Source: an uncultured Fibrobacter sp. (GTDB lineage Bacteria > Fibrobacterota > Fibrobacteria > Fibrobacterales > Fibrobacteraceae). From it: DNA of 64,000 bases. The notes under the pieces are model-generated. The model did no database searches. It had not been told where the DNA came from and saw only the letters and a program-made list of their open reading frames with translations. The stretch spans positions 11,212 to 75,211 of the forward strand of contig CAKUXP010000014.1 of NCBI GenBank assembly GCA_934700345.1, written 5' to 3'. Of the stretch, positions 1-7,038 are shown piece by piece; position 1 is the stretch's first letter, and each line of letters opens with the position of its first letter. The position numbers and the translations under genes were made by a program.

Positions 1-563
1 CGTCTTCTTTCTGTAGGAAGCTTTTCCGCTTCCGGGTAAAACTTTGTCTGAAATATCGACTTTTCTACGGCTTTTGACAGCGAAGTGCTTTCGGCGATCA
101 TCGAGAGCGTATCCTGGAATACGGCGACAAGGCGCGCTTTGCGTTCGCAGCGGGTTTCGTCAAAAGCGGAGTTTCCCGTCAAGATTTCCACAAAGGCTTT
201 GGGGAGAATGATGTTGTCGATATCAAGGCTTGCCTGGAAAAGAGGCGCTATGTCGGCGGGTTTAAAACCGGCGATTCCGCATCCGATGGGAGTGACCAGA
301 AACCTTAGATTTGGATTTCTTTTGGCGAATTCGATAAACTCATCGACGTAGGGCTGGATCGTTTCGACAGGACCCTGCATTGTCGGAATTGCATAGCTTT
401 TTCCTTGAATGCCGACGCCTTGTCCCCAGACCGCTCCGAAACGTTCGATGGCGATCCGGGCCGCTCCGCCTCCGTGGTGACCGGCAAGGTTGCTGCCAAA
501 TACAAAGATTTCGTTTTGTCCGAGGACCGTAATTCCTGCGGGTGTAAACTCTGTCCGGCTCAT
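1..563 (-). CDS. Phage-type conserved protein (A1S_2505-like), partial
   Basis: The frame is open from an ATG at 563-561 to the window edge (at least 187 codons), so the 3' end is missing. A GAGAA/AAGGAG-type ribosome binding site (ctccttg on the plus strand) precedes the ATG. Residues about 15-36 read GQNEIFVFGSNLAGHHGGGA, a glycine-rich signature known from small conserved proteins of phages and their hosts (A1S_2505-type), followed by a second glycine-rich segment TPIGCGIAGF near residue 95. The two glycine-rich loops resemble the ligand loops of macrodomain-like folds, which is inference. The C-terminal part after about residue 130 is longer than in the short phage forms. No catalytic role can be stated. 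It lies downstream of the VanZ-like gene on the same strand, 144 bp away, with its own AT-rich leader. Confidence 0.6.
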   Translation of the reverse strand, partial: MSRTEFTPAGITVLGQNEIFVFGSNLAGHHGGGAARIAIERFGAVWGQGVGIQGKSYAIPTMQGPVETIQPYVDEFIEFAKRNPNLRFLVTPIGCGIAGFKPADIAPLFQASLDIDNIILPKAFVEILTGNSAFDETRCERKARLVAVFQDTLSMIAESTSLSKAVEKSIFQTKFYPEAEKLPTERR

Positions 564-707
564 AGCCGTTCTCCTTGGTGAAAAATCAAAATATAGCTTG
601 AAAGCCGGAGCCTGTGTCGCTTTCCGGGGGACTTCTTTCCGCAATAGATCCTTTGCAAAGAGGGAAGGGAAGTCCTTGGCGTTATCGATGGCGTAAAATA
701 AACAGGT

Positions 708-1121
708 CTATCTTTCCCGAAAAATTCCGAGCCGCTTCCATGGTTTGACTAACCGATAGGCGAACGCCCCGACGAGACCGCCGACAAGATCTGCGCACAC
801 GTCTCCTGCCGAGACGGAACGCCCCGGCACAAAGCTCTGGTGAAATTCATCGAGAATCCCGGCGACAAGGCAAAGCCCCGCCGCATACAGCGCCGTCACA
901 AAAGGGCGTTTTTCCCAGCGGGCATTTGCAAACCACAGGCAGAAGCACGCTCCGAGTGCCGCATACACGCTGCCGTGCACCAACTTATCAAAAGGCGAAA
1001 CGAGCCAAGTCATGCCGCTTCCCGGAATTGCCGATGTCCGAAAGATTATCGCGAGCAGGAGAATTCCTGGAATATAGCGAAACAGGGGATAGCGTTCAAA
1101 AAGACCGTCAAGATATTTCAT
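708..1121 (-). CDS. VanZ-like membrane protein
   Basis: A 137-residue protein with about four hydrophobic segments (residues about 15-32, 45-65, 72-90, 108-128). It has the family pattern of VanZ-like proteins: a DKLVH motif (residues 45-49) after the first segment, and DEFHQSFVPGRSVSAGD (about 90-107) before the last helix. VanZ-like proteins are small integral membrane proteins; the founding member gives low-level teicoplanin resistance, but most chromosomal members have no known role. The start ATG is preceded by GAGGT. It is divergent from the methyltransferase gene at 1188, with 66 bp between the two starts, so both promoters sit in that gap. Confidence 0.8.
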   Translation of the reverse strand: MKYLDGLFERYPLFRYIPGILLLAIIFRTSAIPGSGMTWLVSPFDKLVHGSVYAALGACFCLWFANARWEKRPFVTALYAAGLCLVAGILDEFHQSFVPGRSVSAGDVCADLVGGLVGAFAYRLVKPWKRLGIFRER

Positions 1122-1175
1122 ACCTCAAAACTAGAAAACTGCAAAATATTTTCGCGAACAACTTCGGGCAAATTC

Positions 1176-1181
1176 TATTTT
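1176..1181 (+). promoter_or_regulatory. Candidate -10 hexamer giving a leaderless ogt-type mRNA
   Basis: TATTTT ends 6 nt before the ATG at 1188 and the intervening bases (aaaaag) hold no good ribosome binding site. Transcription from this -10 would begin at or next to the start codon. It belongs to the recurring set described in the findings. Confidence 0.4.
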
Positions 1182-1187
1182 AAAAAG

Positions 1188-1712
1188 ATGTGTTTCATCT
1201 CGCATTATCGCTCTCCCATAGGGGATGTCACGCTGGCAAGCGACGGCGAAAATCTGACGGGTCTTTGGTTCGACGGGCAAAAGTACGACCGCGATACGAT
1301 CCGGGGGATGGAACTAGCCGAAAAGGACCTGCCTGTTTTCTCTTCCGCAAAAAAGTGGCTGGGCATCTATTTCTCGGGAAAGATTCCCGGCTTTACGCCA
1401 CCCCTGAAAGTCGAAGGTTCCGCCTTCAGGAAAATGGTCTCGGATGTCATGCGAGAAATTCCGTTCGGTCGTTCGATGACTTACGGTGAAATCGCCAGAA
1501 AGGTTGCCCAACGAACAGACAGAAAGTCCTTGTCGGCGCAGGCTGTCGGCGTAGCGGTCGGTCGCAATCCGATATCTCTCATCATCCCGTGTCACCGCGT
1601 TCTCGGCGGAGAGGGGAAACTCTCCGGCTATGCGGGAGGCATCGAACGGAAGGTGTTCTTGCTAGAACTCGAAGGAATTCTCTTCAAGCCAGTAGAAAAT
1701 CCTCGCGGCTAA
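1188..1712 (+). CDS. ogt: Methylated-DNA--protein-cysteine methyltransferase
   Basis: A 174-residue suicide methyltransferase that removes alkyl groups from O6 of guanine onto its own cysteine. The active-site motif IIPCHRVLG lies near residues 128-136, and the Tyr-containing DNA-binding stretch FGRSMTYGEIA (about 91-101) precedes it. Gly-rich GYAGGIERK follows the active site as in the family. The frame is open further upstream (to a non-ATG start near 840), but that part overlaps the VanZ-like gene and lacks family similarity, so the ATG at 1188 just before the conserved SPIGDVTLAS segment is chosen. The length matches short Ogt proteins without an Ada regulatory domain. Confidence 0.88.
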   Translation: MCFISHYRSPIGDVTLASDGENLTGLWFDGQKYDRDTIRGMELAEKDLPVFSSAKKWLGIYFSGKIPGFTPPLKVEGSAFRKMVSDVMREIPFGRSMTYGEIARKVAQRTDRKSLSAQAVGVAVGRNPISLIIPCHRVLGGEGKLSGYAGGIERKVFLLELEGILFKPVENPRG

Positions 1713-1882
1713 CGCTTTATTCGCCTGTTCCACAGTAAATTCAATCTTTGCCGAAATATCCGTGTTTTGTAAATCCCTAAAATTCTCTACGCAAAAAACA
1801 AGCGAAAAAGCGCCGTTTGGCGAATTCTTAATTTAATTTTGAAAGAATCATCCTCCGTCATTCTGTTTTCTCCAACCGGGAT

Positions 1883-1888
1883 TATATT
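1883..1888 (+). promoter_or_regulatory. Candidate -10 hexamer abutting lipoprotein start
   Basis: TATATT is followed by six bases (cactcc) and then the ATG at 1895. No Shine-Dalgarno sequence fits between them. It matches the pattern at about nine other genes in the window. Confidence 0.5.
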
Positions 1889-1894
1889 CACTCC

Positions 1895-2494
1895 ATGATT
1901 AAAAAACTTCTTCCCTTGCTCGCCCTTTCTCTCTTCGCCTGCACCGGCAACTCGAACAAAGGTGCGGAACCGGATTTTTCCCCGCAGTCTTCCGATACGG
2001 AGCTCTCTTCGGAAGCCCTTTCGAGTGACGCCGAATTCTCTTCTTCCGAGGTATTCAGTTCCTCGTCCGCAGAATCTTTCGACACTTCCGGTGCAGAAAC
2101 CGAATGGAACAAGGCGCGCCTTACGTGGTATGAATCCTACCCGGATCCGGGTAGCGAGGAATGCATCGAATACAACGGCTGCCAGTGGGCGGGATATTTC
2201 GCCGCTCTCGACGGGCAGCAGACAGAAGAATGGGTCAAGGAAAACAACATCATCGCCGTCCACGAAAAGGATTTCGATACTTACCGCCTAAAAACTTTCC
2301 GCCTCAGAAAGAACGGAGCGGAAATCGACGCGGTCGTCTATGACATGTGCTCGGATGCGGACTGCAACGGCTGCTGCACAAGGAATGCAGGTTCTACGGG
2401 ATTCCTTATCGATATCGAGGTCAATACCAGGGCGAGATTCAACAATTGCGGCTCGGGCATCGTCGAATGGAAATGTCTCGACTGCGACGACTGA
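1895..2494 (+). CDS. Serine-rich lipoprotein of unknown function
   Basis: A 199-residue protein that starts with a type II signal peptide: positive residues, a hydrophobic run, and lipobox LFAC with the lipidated Cys at 16. Residues about 35-70 are a low-complexity linker of Ser, Glu and Ala, a style common in Fibrobacter surface lipoproteins. The C-terminal half (about 75-199) is a compact domain with around nine cysteines, including CSDADCNGCC (about 152-161) and CLDCDD at the end, which suggests disulfides or metal binding. No family was recognised. The gene is monocistronic, between ogt and the aminotransferase. Confidence 0.75.
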   Translation: MIKKLLPLLALSLFACTGNSNKGAEPDFSPQSSDTELSSEALSSDAEFSSSEVFSSSSAESFDTSGAETEWNKARLTWYESYPDPGSEECIEYNGCQWAGYFAALDGQQTEEWVKENNIIAVHEKDFDTYRLKTFRLRKNGAEIDAVVYDMCSDADCNGCCTRNAGSTGFLIDIEVNTRARFNNCGSGIVEWKCLDCDD

Positions 2495-2552
2495 CATTTT
2501 TGCTAGATTTTAAAACAGTGAACAGGCGCAACTTTTTCGACTGGAGATAAAA

Positions 2553-3857
2553 ATGCGTAAACGACTTTTGACTGAAGGTGCCAAGGAACTTTCTTACGAA
2601 ATCCGCGAGATTGTCAAGAAGGCGAATCAGTTGAAGGCTCTCGGACTGAAAATCCATTGGGAAAACATCGGCGATCCGATTGAAAAGCATTGCCAGCTAC
2701 CCGAATGGATCAAAAACATCGTCGGCGACATCGTGAAGCAAAATAAGAGCTACGGTTATTGCCCGTCGAAAGGACTTCTCGACACCCGCGAATTTCTCGC
2801 AAACGAGACGAACAAGCTCGGCGGCGTGCAGATTACCGCAGACGATATTCTCTTCTTCAACGGACTCGGTGACGCCATTTCCACGATTTACAGTCTGCTC
2901 TCCATGACGACCCGCATCATCGGACCGTCTCCCGCTTACAGTACGCACAGCTCCGCCGAAGCTTCGCATGCGCATTCCTCTCCGCTCGTCTATCACCTTC
3001 GCCCGGAAAACCATTGGCTCCCCGACCTCGAAGAACTAGAGAACAAGGTCAAGTACAACCCGAACGTTGCGGGCATTCTCATCATCAACCCGGACAACCC
3101 GACGGGAATGGTCTATCCGATGGAATACCTGGAGAACATGGTGAAAATCGCAAAGGATTACCATCTCTGCATCATCTGCGACGAGGTTTACAGCAAGATT
3201 ACCTACAATGGCGCACAAGCGCACCCGCTCGCCACTTACATCGGTGACGTCCCGGGCATTTCGCTCAACGGCATCTCCAAGCAATACCCGTGGCCGGGTG
3301 CCCGGTGCGGATGGGCGGAATACTACAACCGCGACAAGGATCCCGAATTCGACGCCTTCTGCCGGGCGATTGACAATGCGAAGATGATCGAGGTCTGCTC
3401 CACGACCATTCCGCAGCTTACGATTCCGAAAGTCCTCGGCGATCCGCGCTATAAGATTCACCGTGATTCTCTCAACGAGCAGATCGGGCGTCGCAGCGCG
3501 CTCATCAACGAGATTCTCTCGGAAGTTCCGGAGCTGTATTTCAACCCGACCTACGGCGCGTTTTACAACACGATTGTTTTTAAACCGGGCGTTCTCAACG
3601 ACCGCCAGACGCTTCCCGTCGAAGACCCGAAGATTAAAAGCCTCGTGGAAAAGTGGACGGAAAACGTTTCTAGCCTCGATTATCGCTTCGTCTATTACCT
3701 GCTTGCCTCGACAGGCGTTTGCGTCGTTCCCATCAGCAGCTTCTGCAGCGAACTCCAGGGCTTCCGCATCACGCTTCTCGAAGAAGATGAGGATGAACTA
3801 CGTCTCGTGTTTACGAAAATTCGCGACGCGATCAAGGCTTACGTCAAGAGCGCATAA
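2553..3857 (+). CDS. Pyridoxal-phosphate class I aminotransferase
   Basis: A 434-residue fold-type I aminotransferase of the aspartate/alanine aminotransferase group. It shows NPDNPTG (residues 179-185), CDEVYS with the PLP-contacting Asp at 210, and the Schiff-base lysine in GISKQYPWPGARCGW (Lys243). The final Arg that binds the substrate carboxylate probably lies in the GFRITLLEE segment near residue 405. The substrate cannot be set from sequence; the AlaA-like shape suggests alanine/glutamate or aspartate. A GGAG ribosome binding site precedes the ATG. Its last 43 codons, stop and terminator recur about 2.5 kb downstream as a diverged second copy (see repeat entries). Confidence 0.85.
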   Translation: MRKRLLTEGAKELSYEIREIVKKANQLKALGLKIHWENIGDPIEKHCQLPEWIKNIVGDIVKQNKSYGYCPSKGLLDTREFLANETNKLGGVQITADDILFFNGLGDAISTIYSLLSMTTRIIGPSPAYSTHSSAEASHAHSSPLVYHLRPENHWLPDLEELENKVKYNPNVAGILIINPDNPTGMVYPMEYLENMVKIAKDYHLCIICDEVYSKITYNGAQAHPLATYIGDVPGISLNGISKQYPWPGARCGWAEYYNRDKDPEFDAFCRAIDNAKMIEVCSTTIPQLTIPKVLGDPRYKIHRDSLNEQIGRRSALINEILSEVPELYFNPTYGAFYNTIVFKPGVLNDRQTLPVEDPKIKSLVEKWTENVSSLDYRFVYYLLASTGVCVVPISSFCSELQGFRITLLEEDEDELRLVFTKIRDAIKAYVKSA

Positions 3858-3946
3858 ACGAACATTTCCACGCGAACGCCCCGCGGAGAAAAGTCCACGG
3901 GGCTTTTCCGTTGTCCGATTTTCGGACGGGATTTTCCCTCATTCGG
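3726..3946 (+). repeat. Direct repeat copy 1: aminotransferase 3' end plus terminator
   Basis: This 221-bp segment pairs with 6250-6470 at a constant offset of 2524 bp without gaps. By eye, the 132 coding bases differ at 14 positions, 13 of them synonymous, while the 89 bases after the stop codon differ at only 2. Confidence 0.9.
3878..3907 (+). terminator. Rho-independent terminator of the aminotransferase gene
   Basis: The stem GCCCCGcGG pairs with CCaCGGGGC around a GAGAAAAGT loop and is followed by TTTT. An identical hairpin sits in the second repeat copy at 6402-6431. Confidence 0.75.
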
Positions 3947-4361
3947 TGAAAACTTTCACAATCGTCCGCGGGAAACGTCTTTTCCTATCGTAGACAAGAA
4001 CTTTCGCATCGGCAAAAGCCGCGGGAATCGTCACTTTTACCGTTTGCACGCACGAGCAACTTGCCACGACATCGCTATTCGTCCGGGAATCGATAAAGAG
4101 CGTGTCGTCCAAACATTCGCCCACAAGGTAATATTTGATTCCGCCACACGACCAGCCGAGCTGCATCGTCGCCTCGGCGGATCCATCCTGCCGGAGTAAA
4201 AAATAAACCGTATCGACAATATCTCCAAAATTCTCCTCGAAAGAAACGTCCGAGCCGATTTCGCAAGCGCCAACTTCCGTGAAAGAAAGCTGTTCCCCGC
4301 TTTCAGTGTCCGAACACGAGCTGAAGACCATTAACCCCAAAATTATCGTGAATATTTTCAT
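3939..4361 (-). CDS. Small lipoprotein of unknown function
   Basis: A 140-residue protein. The chosen ATG (4361) has GGAGGAAATTCG directly upstream and starts a clear type II signal peptide, MKIFTIILGLMVFSSCS, with the lipid Cys at residue 16; an in-frame start 36 nt upstream is less likely. The mature part has several cysteines (ACEIG, WSCGGIKYYLVGEC, ASCSC). No family was recognised. Its 5' end overlaps the 3' end of the 4303-5094 gene by 59 bp in another frame, so the two are likely translated from one message. It is the last gene of the caspase-like operon and converges on the aminotransferase terminator. Confidence 0.65.
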   Translation of the reverse strand: MKIFTIILGLMVFSSCSDTESGEQLSFTEVGACEIGSDVSFEENFGDIVDTVYFLLRQDGSAEATMQLGWSCGGIKYYLVGECLDDTLFIDSRTNSDVVASCSCVQTVKVTIPAAFADAKVLVYDRKRRFPRTIVKVFTE

Positions 4362-5094
4362 CGAATTTCCTCCAAAGTTGAAGCGACGCGGGAACATCCA
4401 TCATGGTAAAAATTACTGAGCCATCCTCGAGAACCAAATCCAACGTGTATGAAAAACAGGGCAACAACAGCCCTTGATTTTTCACCTCGCAATATGCCTC
4501 CGCCACGCTGGTTACCATTACGGAATCAACATTTCTACCAATATCTAAATGAGCGATATGGACTTTCGAAAAAAGACTCTTGACAATGGAATCCAACAAC
4601 GACACGCTTTCTTGATAGTTTGTGCATATTTCCAAAAATCCATTTCCTTGTTGCAAGTCTTCCATCGCTATATCCGCCCATTGTAAAAACCCCTTGCCAT
4701 CTATGGCAATCATCAAGTAATTCTTGTCGCTTCTGACAATTCGTTTATTATATACTCTTTGATAATTGAAAACAAGACCCGTTACTTTTTCCTTTAAATC
4801 CTTTATATCCGTAGTAAATTCGGTATCAATAGAGACCAAACTAAATTGCTTTGCTATGGAATCAGGAAGAATTTTCTCGGGAATGGCCATTTGCCTCTCA
4901 TTGATATCTTTTAAAATTACAACTTGAGGTCCTCCAATTTTGACGGAATGATCGTTATTTTCAAAAATTTGAAAATGATTTTTCAACGAGCTTCGAACAT
5001 CGGAAATAGCACGACTATTTTTCCTATCAATTTTTATATATGCATCACCCTTAATTCTCATTCTTTGAAAGCTTTTGTCAGCATATTTTGTCAT
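4303..5094 (-). CDS. Unknown exported protein, body ORF downstream of an A7 tract
   Basis: A 263-residue ORF with no recognised family. On its own it has no signal peptide; it opens MTKYADKSFQRMRIKG. Directly upstream, in the other frame, is a 37-codon ORF that is a textbook signal peptide, and the two overlap as ATGA at an A7 run. A one-base slip at that run would fuse them into an exported protein of about 300 residues. The body is alpha/beta-like, with the segment DKNYLMIAIDGKGFLQW near residues 123-139. That segment recurs in the relic at 6484-6590, so this is a family with at least one decayed relative nearby. Base composition is much AT-richer than flanking core genes, which suggests acquisition. 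Confidence 0.6.
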   Translation of the reverse strand: MTKYADKSFQRMRIKGDAYIKIDRKNSRAISDVRSSLKNHFQIFENNDHSVKIGGPQVVILKDINERQMAIPEKILPDSIAKQFSLVSIDTEFTTDIKDLKEKVTGLVFNYQRVYNKRIVRSDKNYLMIAIDGKGFLQWADIAMEDLQQGNGFLEICTNYQESVSLLDSIVKSLFSKVHIAHLDIGRNVDSVMVTSVAEAYCEVKNQGLLLPCFSYTLDLVLEDGSVIFTMMDVPASLQLWRKFDENIHDNFGVNGLQLVFGH

Positions 5095-5204
5095 TTTTTT
5101 CCCACGTTCCTCTCCAAAATCAACTTAGGCTGAGCCCAACTATTACAAAAGAACGCCAAAGCAAGGCTAAAAGAAATCATCCATTTCCAAAAATTTTTAT
5201 TCAT
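5091..5204 (-). CDS. Signal-peptide ORF, separated from its body by an A7 frameshift
   Basis: A 37-codon ORF with sequence MNKNFWKWMISFSLALAFF then CNSWAQPKL: a positive start, a hydrophobic core and a likely signal peptidase site after SWA. Its ATG overlaps the end of the caspase-like gene (TATGAATAA), so it is coupled to it. It ends GGG-A7-TGA, with the stop overlapping the ATG of the next ORF. Either it is a true leader that was broken by loss of one A, or the tract is a switch (slippage or ribosomal -1 shift). Too short to be a functional exported protein alone. Confidence 0.55.
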   Translation of the reverse strand: MNKNFWKWMISFSLALAFFCNSWAQPKLILERNVGKK

Positions 5205-6132
5205 ATTTGGGCTTTCCTATTTTTAAACGCCTTAATTTCAATGATTTTGATTTAAATCGAGTATCATTCAACAAAACAGGCGCATTGTATGAAAAGTCAA
5301 ATCTTTCTTCAGACATATCAACAACATTTCCATTCGCTTCCACTCCATAAAAATACCAAATCGCGGAGTCATATCCAGAAATTCCAGTGGAATATCCCAA
5401 AGCGGCATTGTTGTGAAAATTGTTATACACCTTTTTCACCGAGGACGAATAGGCATTCCATAAAGAGACTCCATCTTCTATGAAATACTTGGCGAAATAT
5501 TCATACACATCTTCCGTCCGCCAACGAGCGGAACTATACCAATGCTTTTTTATATTTCCTTGCCAGCCCAACCCATAATTGCCAAGAATCGCATGAACTC
5601 CTTCAAATAGATTCACCATTTTCGTAAGCCGATTGGCATCGACCGAAACAGCCGACATTGCTTCCGAAAGGTGTCCACTTTTGTTAACATTCAACACTAG
5701 ACACGCGTCAAAGAAAACCCAACGCGTTTTTTTACCAAATGTCTTATTCCCTTTATCCAAACTTAGTGATTTATCATAAAAAGCCAAACTTTGCTGATTT
5801 CCATGACCGGCAAAGAATACAATTTCGGTCGAGTCCGTTTTGTCCAATTTAAAAGCGGAACTCGTCGCTTGCGAATTTTCTCGATTATATAAAATTTCCG
5901 TCGAAACATTTGGGTATTTTTTTTGTATTGCGACAATCAGTTTATTGAGAAATTTATTTTTATGAGAAATCGATCTGGCTAAATTTTTTGTTCCCGTGTA
6001 ATTCGAATAATCCTCAACAGCATAGGCCGAAAATCGCACATTCGATGGTGTAGCGCCTATTGAAAACGAAAAGAATCCCAAATAGAAACAAAATAGGATA
6101 ACAAACTTTATTCTTTTCATCAAAGCAAACAT
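5197..6132 (-). CDS. Secreted caspase-like cysteine peptidase (DUF6345-like)
   Basis: A 311-residue protein with an N-terminal signal peptide (about residues 5-27, ending SIGA). Residues 104-113 read IVFFAGHGNQ and residues 138-147 read WVFFDACLVL. A His after a hydrophobic strand (His110) and a Cys in a D-A-C motif after the next strand (Cys144) are the catalytic dyad arrangement of clan CD peptidases (caspases, gingipains), and the exact flavour resembles DUF6345-type proteins; this is family knowledge from motif reading. An internal ATG at 6120 is an alternative start. It heads an AT-rich operon with the signal-peptide ORF, the 4303-5094 ORF and a lipoprotein. The natural substrate is unknown; partners encoded with it are candidates. 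Confidence 0.7.
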   Translation of the reverse strand: MFALMKRIKFVILFCFYLGFFSFSIGATPSNVRFSAYAVEDYSNYTGTKNLARSISHKNKFLNKLIVAIQKKYPNVSTEILYNRENSQATSSAFKLDKTDSTEIVFFAGHGNQQSLAFYDKSLSLDKGNKTFGKKTRWVFFDACLVLNVNKSGHLSEAMSAVSVDANRLTKMVNLFEGVHAILGNYGLGWQGNIKKHWYSSARWRTEDVYEYFAKYFIEDGVSLWNAYSSSVKKVYNNFHNNAALGYSTGISGYDSAIWYFYGVEANGNVVDMSEERFDFSYNAPVLLNDTRFKSKSLKLRRLKIGKPKYE

Positions 6133-6249
6133 AACAATATTTATTCTTTAACCAAGCAAATCTATTGTAAAATTTACACAATGTGAATGATAATTATTAT
6201 TACGCTTCTCACTTTATCGGTATTTTTGAAAAATCACACATGACATTTT

Positions 6250-6381
6250 GTCCCCATCAGCAGCTTCTGCAGCGAATTCCAAGGATTCCGCATCACGCTC
6301 CTCGAAGAGGACGAGGATGAACTCCGTCTGGTGTTCACCAAAATCCGCGACGCCATCAAGGCCTACGTCAAGAGCGCATAA
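6250..6381 (+). pseudogene. Aminotransferase 3' fragment (last 43 codons)
   Basis: Reads VPISSFCSEFQGFRITLLEE onward to the stop, with one amino-acid change (Leu to Phe) from the intact gene at 2553-3857, yet 14 base changes. Nothing upstream of 6250 matches the rest of the aminotransferase. The low protein divergence with heavy synonymous divergence says this piece came from an allele that was under selection in another lineage, not from recent local duplication and decay. Confidence 0.85.
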
Positions 6382-6470
6382 ACGAACATTTCCACGCGAA
6401 CGCCCCGCGGAGAAAAGTCCACGGGGCTTTTCCGTTATCCGATTTTCGGACGGGATTTTCCCTTATTCGG
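6250..6470 (+). repeat. Direct repeat copy 2: aminotransferase 3' end plus terminator
   Basis: Second copy of the 3726-3946 segment, including the hairpin terminator at 6402-6431. The two copies bracket the AT-rich caspase-like operon. Confidence 0.9.
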
Positions 6471-6483
6471 CGGAGAGCCTCAC

Positions 6484-6590
6484 ATTTTAAAAGCCCCTCG
6501 CCATCTATGGCAACCATCAAATAGTTTTCATCGCTTCCGACAATTTGTTTATTATGTAGTCGTCCCTTAAAATTTCGCTCAACCCGCATA
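6484..6590 (-). pseudogene. Fragment of a relative of the 4303-5094 ORF
   Basis: Translated on the minus strand it gives NKQIVGSDENYLMVAIDGEG, which aligns with NKRIVRSDKNYLMIAIDGKG of the intact ORF. Only about 35 codons remain. Relative to the first locus, the segment between terminator and fragment (about 730 bp) is missing, so the locus is a deleted second version of the same gene order. Confidence 0.7.
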
Positions 6591-6639
6591 GCTATTGGGA
6601 AAAATTGATTTATGCGATTGAAAACCTTGCATTATTTTC

Positions 6640-6860
6640 ATGTATAGACCTCCGAAATTCTCCGCACAGACAAGCCTTTTCCGCTCCCTTGAGGAACAGC
6701 TGAACCGCAAGCATTCCCCGGACGAGTCCGTTGCGGAGCAGTTCCTATCCGCGTCAACGGCGACCATGACAAACCGGGAGCGATAGGATGCGGCATGATC
6801 TTTCTCGACACGACCGTACAAGAAAAGAACATTGCCTTTCCCATGGATGCCAAGCCAAAA
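6640..6860 (+). pseudogene. IS5-type transposase relic
   Basis: Two short frames remain. Frame 1 (from 6640) reads MYRPPKFSAQTSLFRSLEEQ, then jumps to SPDESVAEQF, a piece of the L-S-D-E-S-V-EQ motif of IS5/IS1182-type transposases. Frame 2 (from about 6795) reads FLDTTVQEKNIAFPMDAK, the conserved stretch around the first catalytic Asp region. Internal parts are deleted and the frames disagree, so it is dead. No terminal repeats were found. It sits between the duplicated segment and the restriction-modification genes. Confidence 0.7.
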
Positions 6861-6914
6861 TACTTGTTTAATTATTGCTGTTTTTGAGAATAAAAATGCG
6901 CGAATTTACCGTTT

Positions 6915-6929
6915 TGTCATATTATGACA
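6915..6929. promoter_or_regulatory. Perfect palindrome upstream of the methyltransferase gene
   Basis: TGTCATATTATGACA is a perfect 15-bp inverted repeat around a central T. It lies 110 bp before the methyltransferase ATG, close to AT-rich promoter-like sequence. It could be an operator for the restriction-modification genes; no controller protein gene is present in the window. Confidence 0.4.
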
Positions 6930-7038
6930 TATCCATAATCTATATTTGGGACAAGGATTATTGGCAAAGTTTTCTGAGAGATTTTCGCCATATCCGATAC
7001 AAGTCAATTGTCAATACATACACAAAAAAGTACATTGT

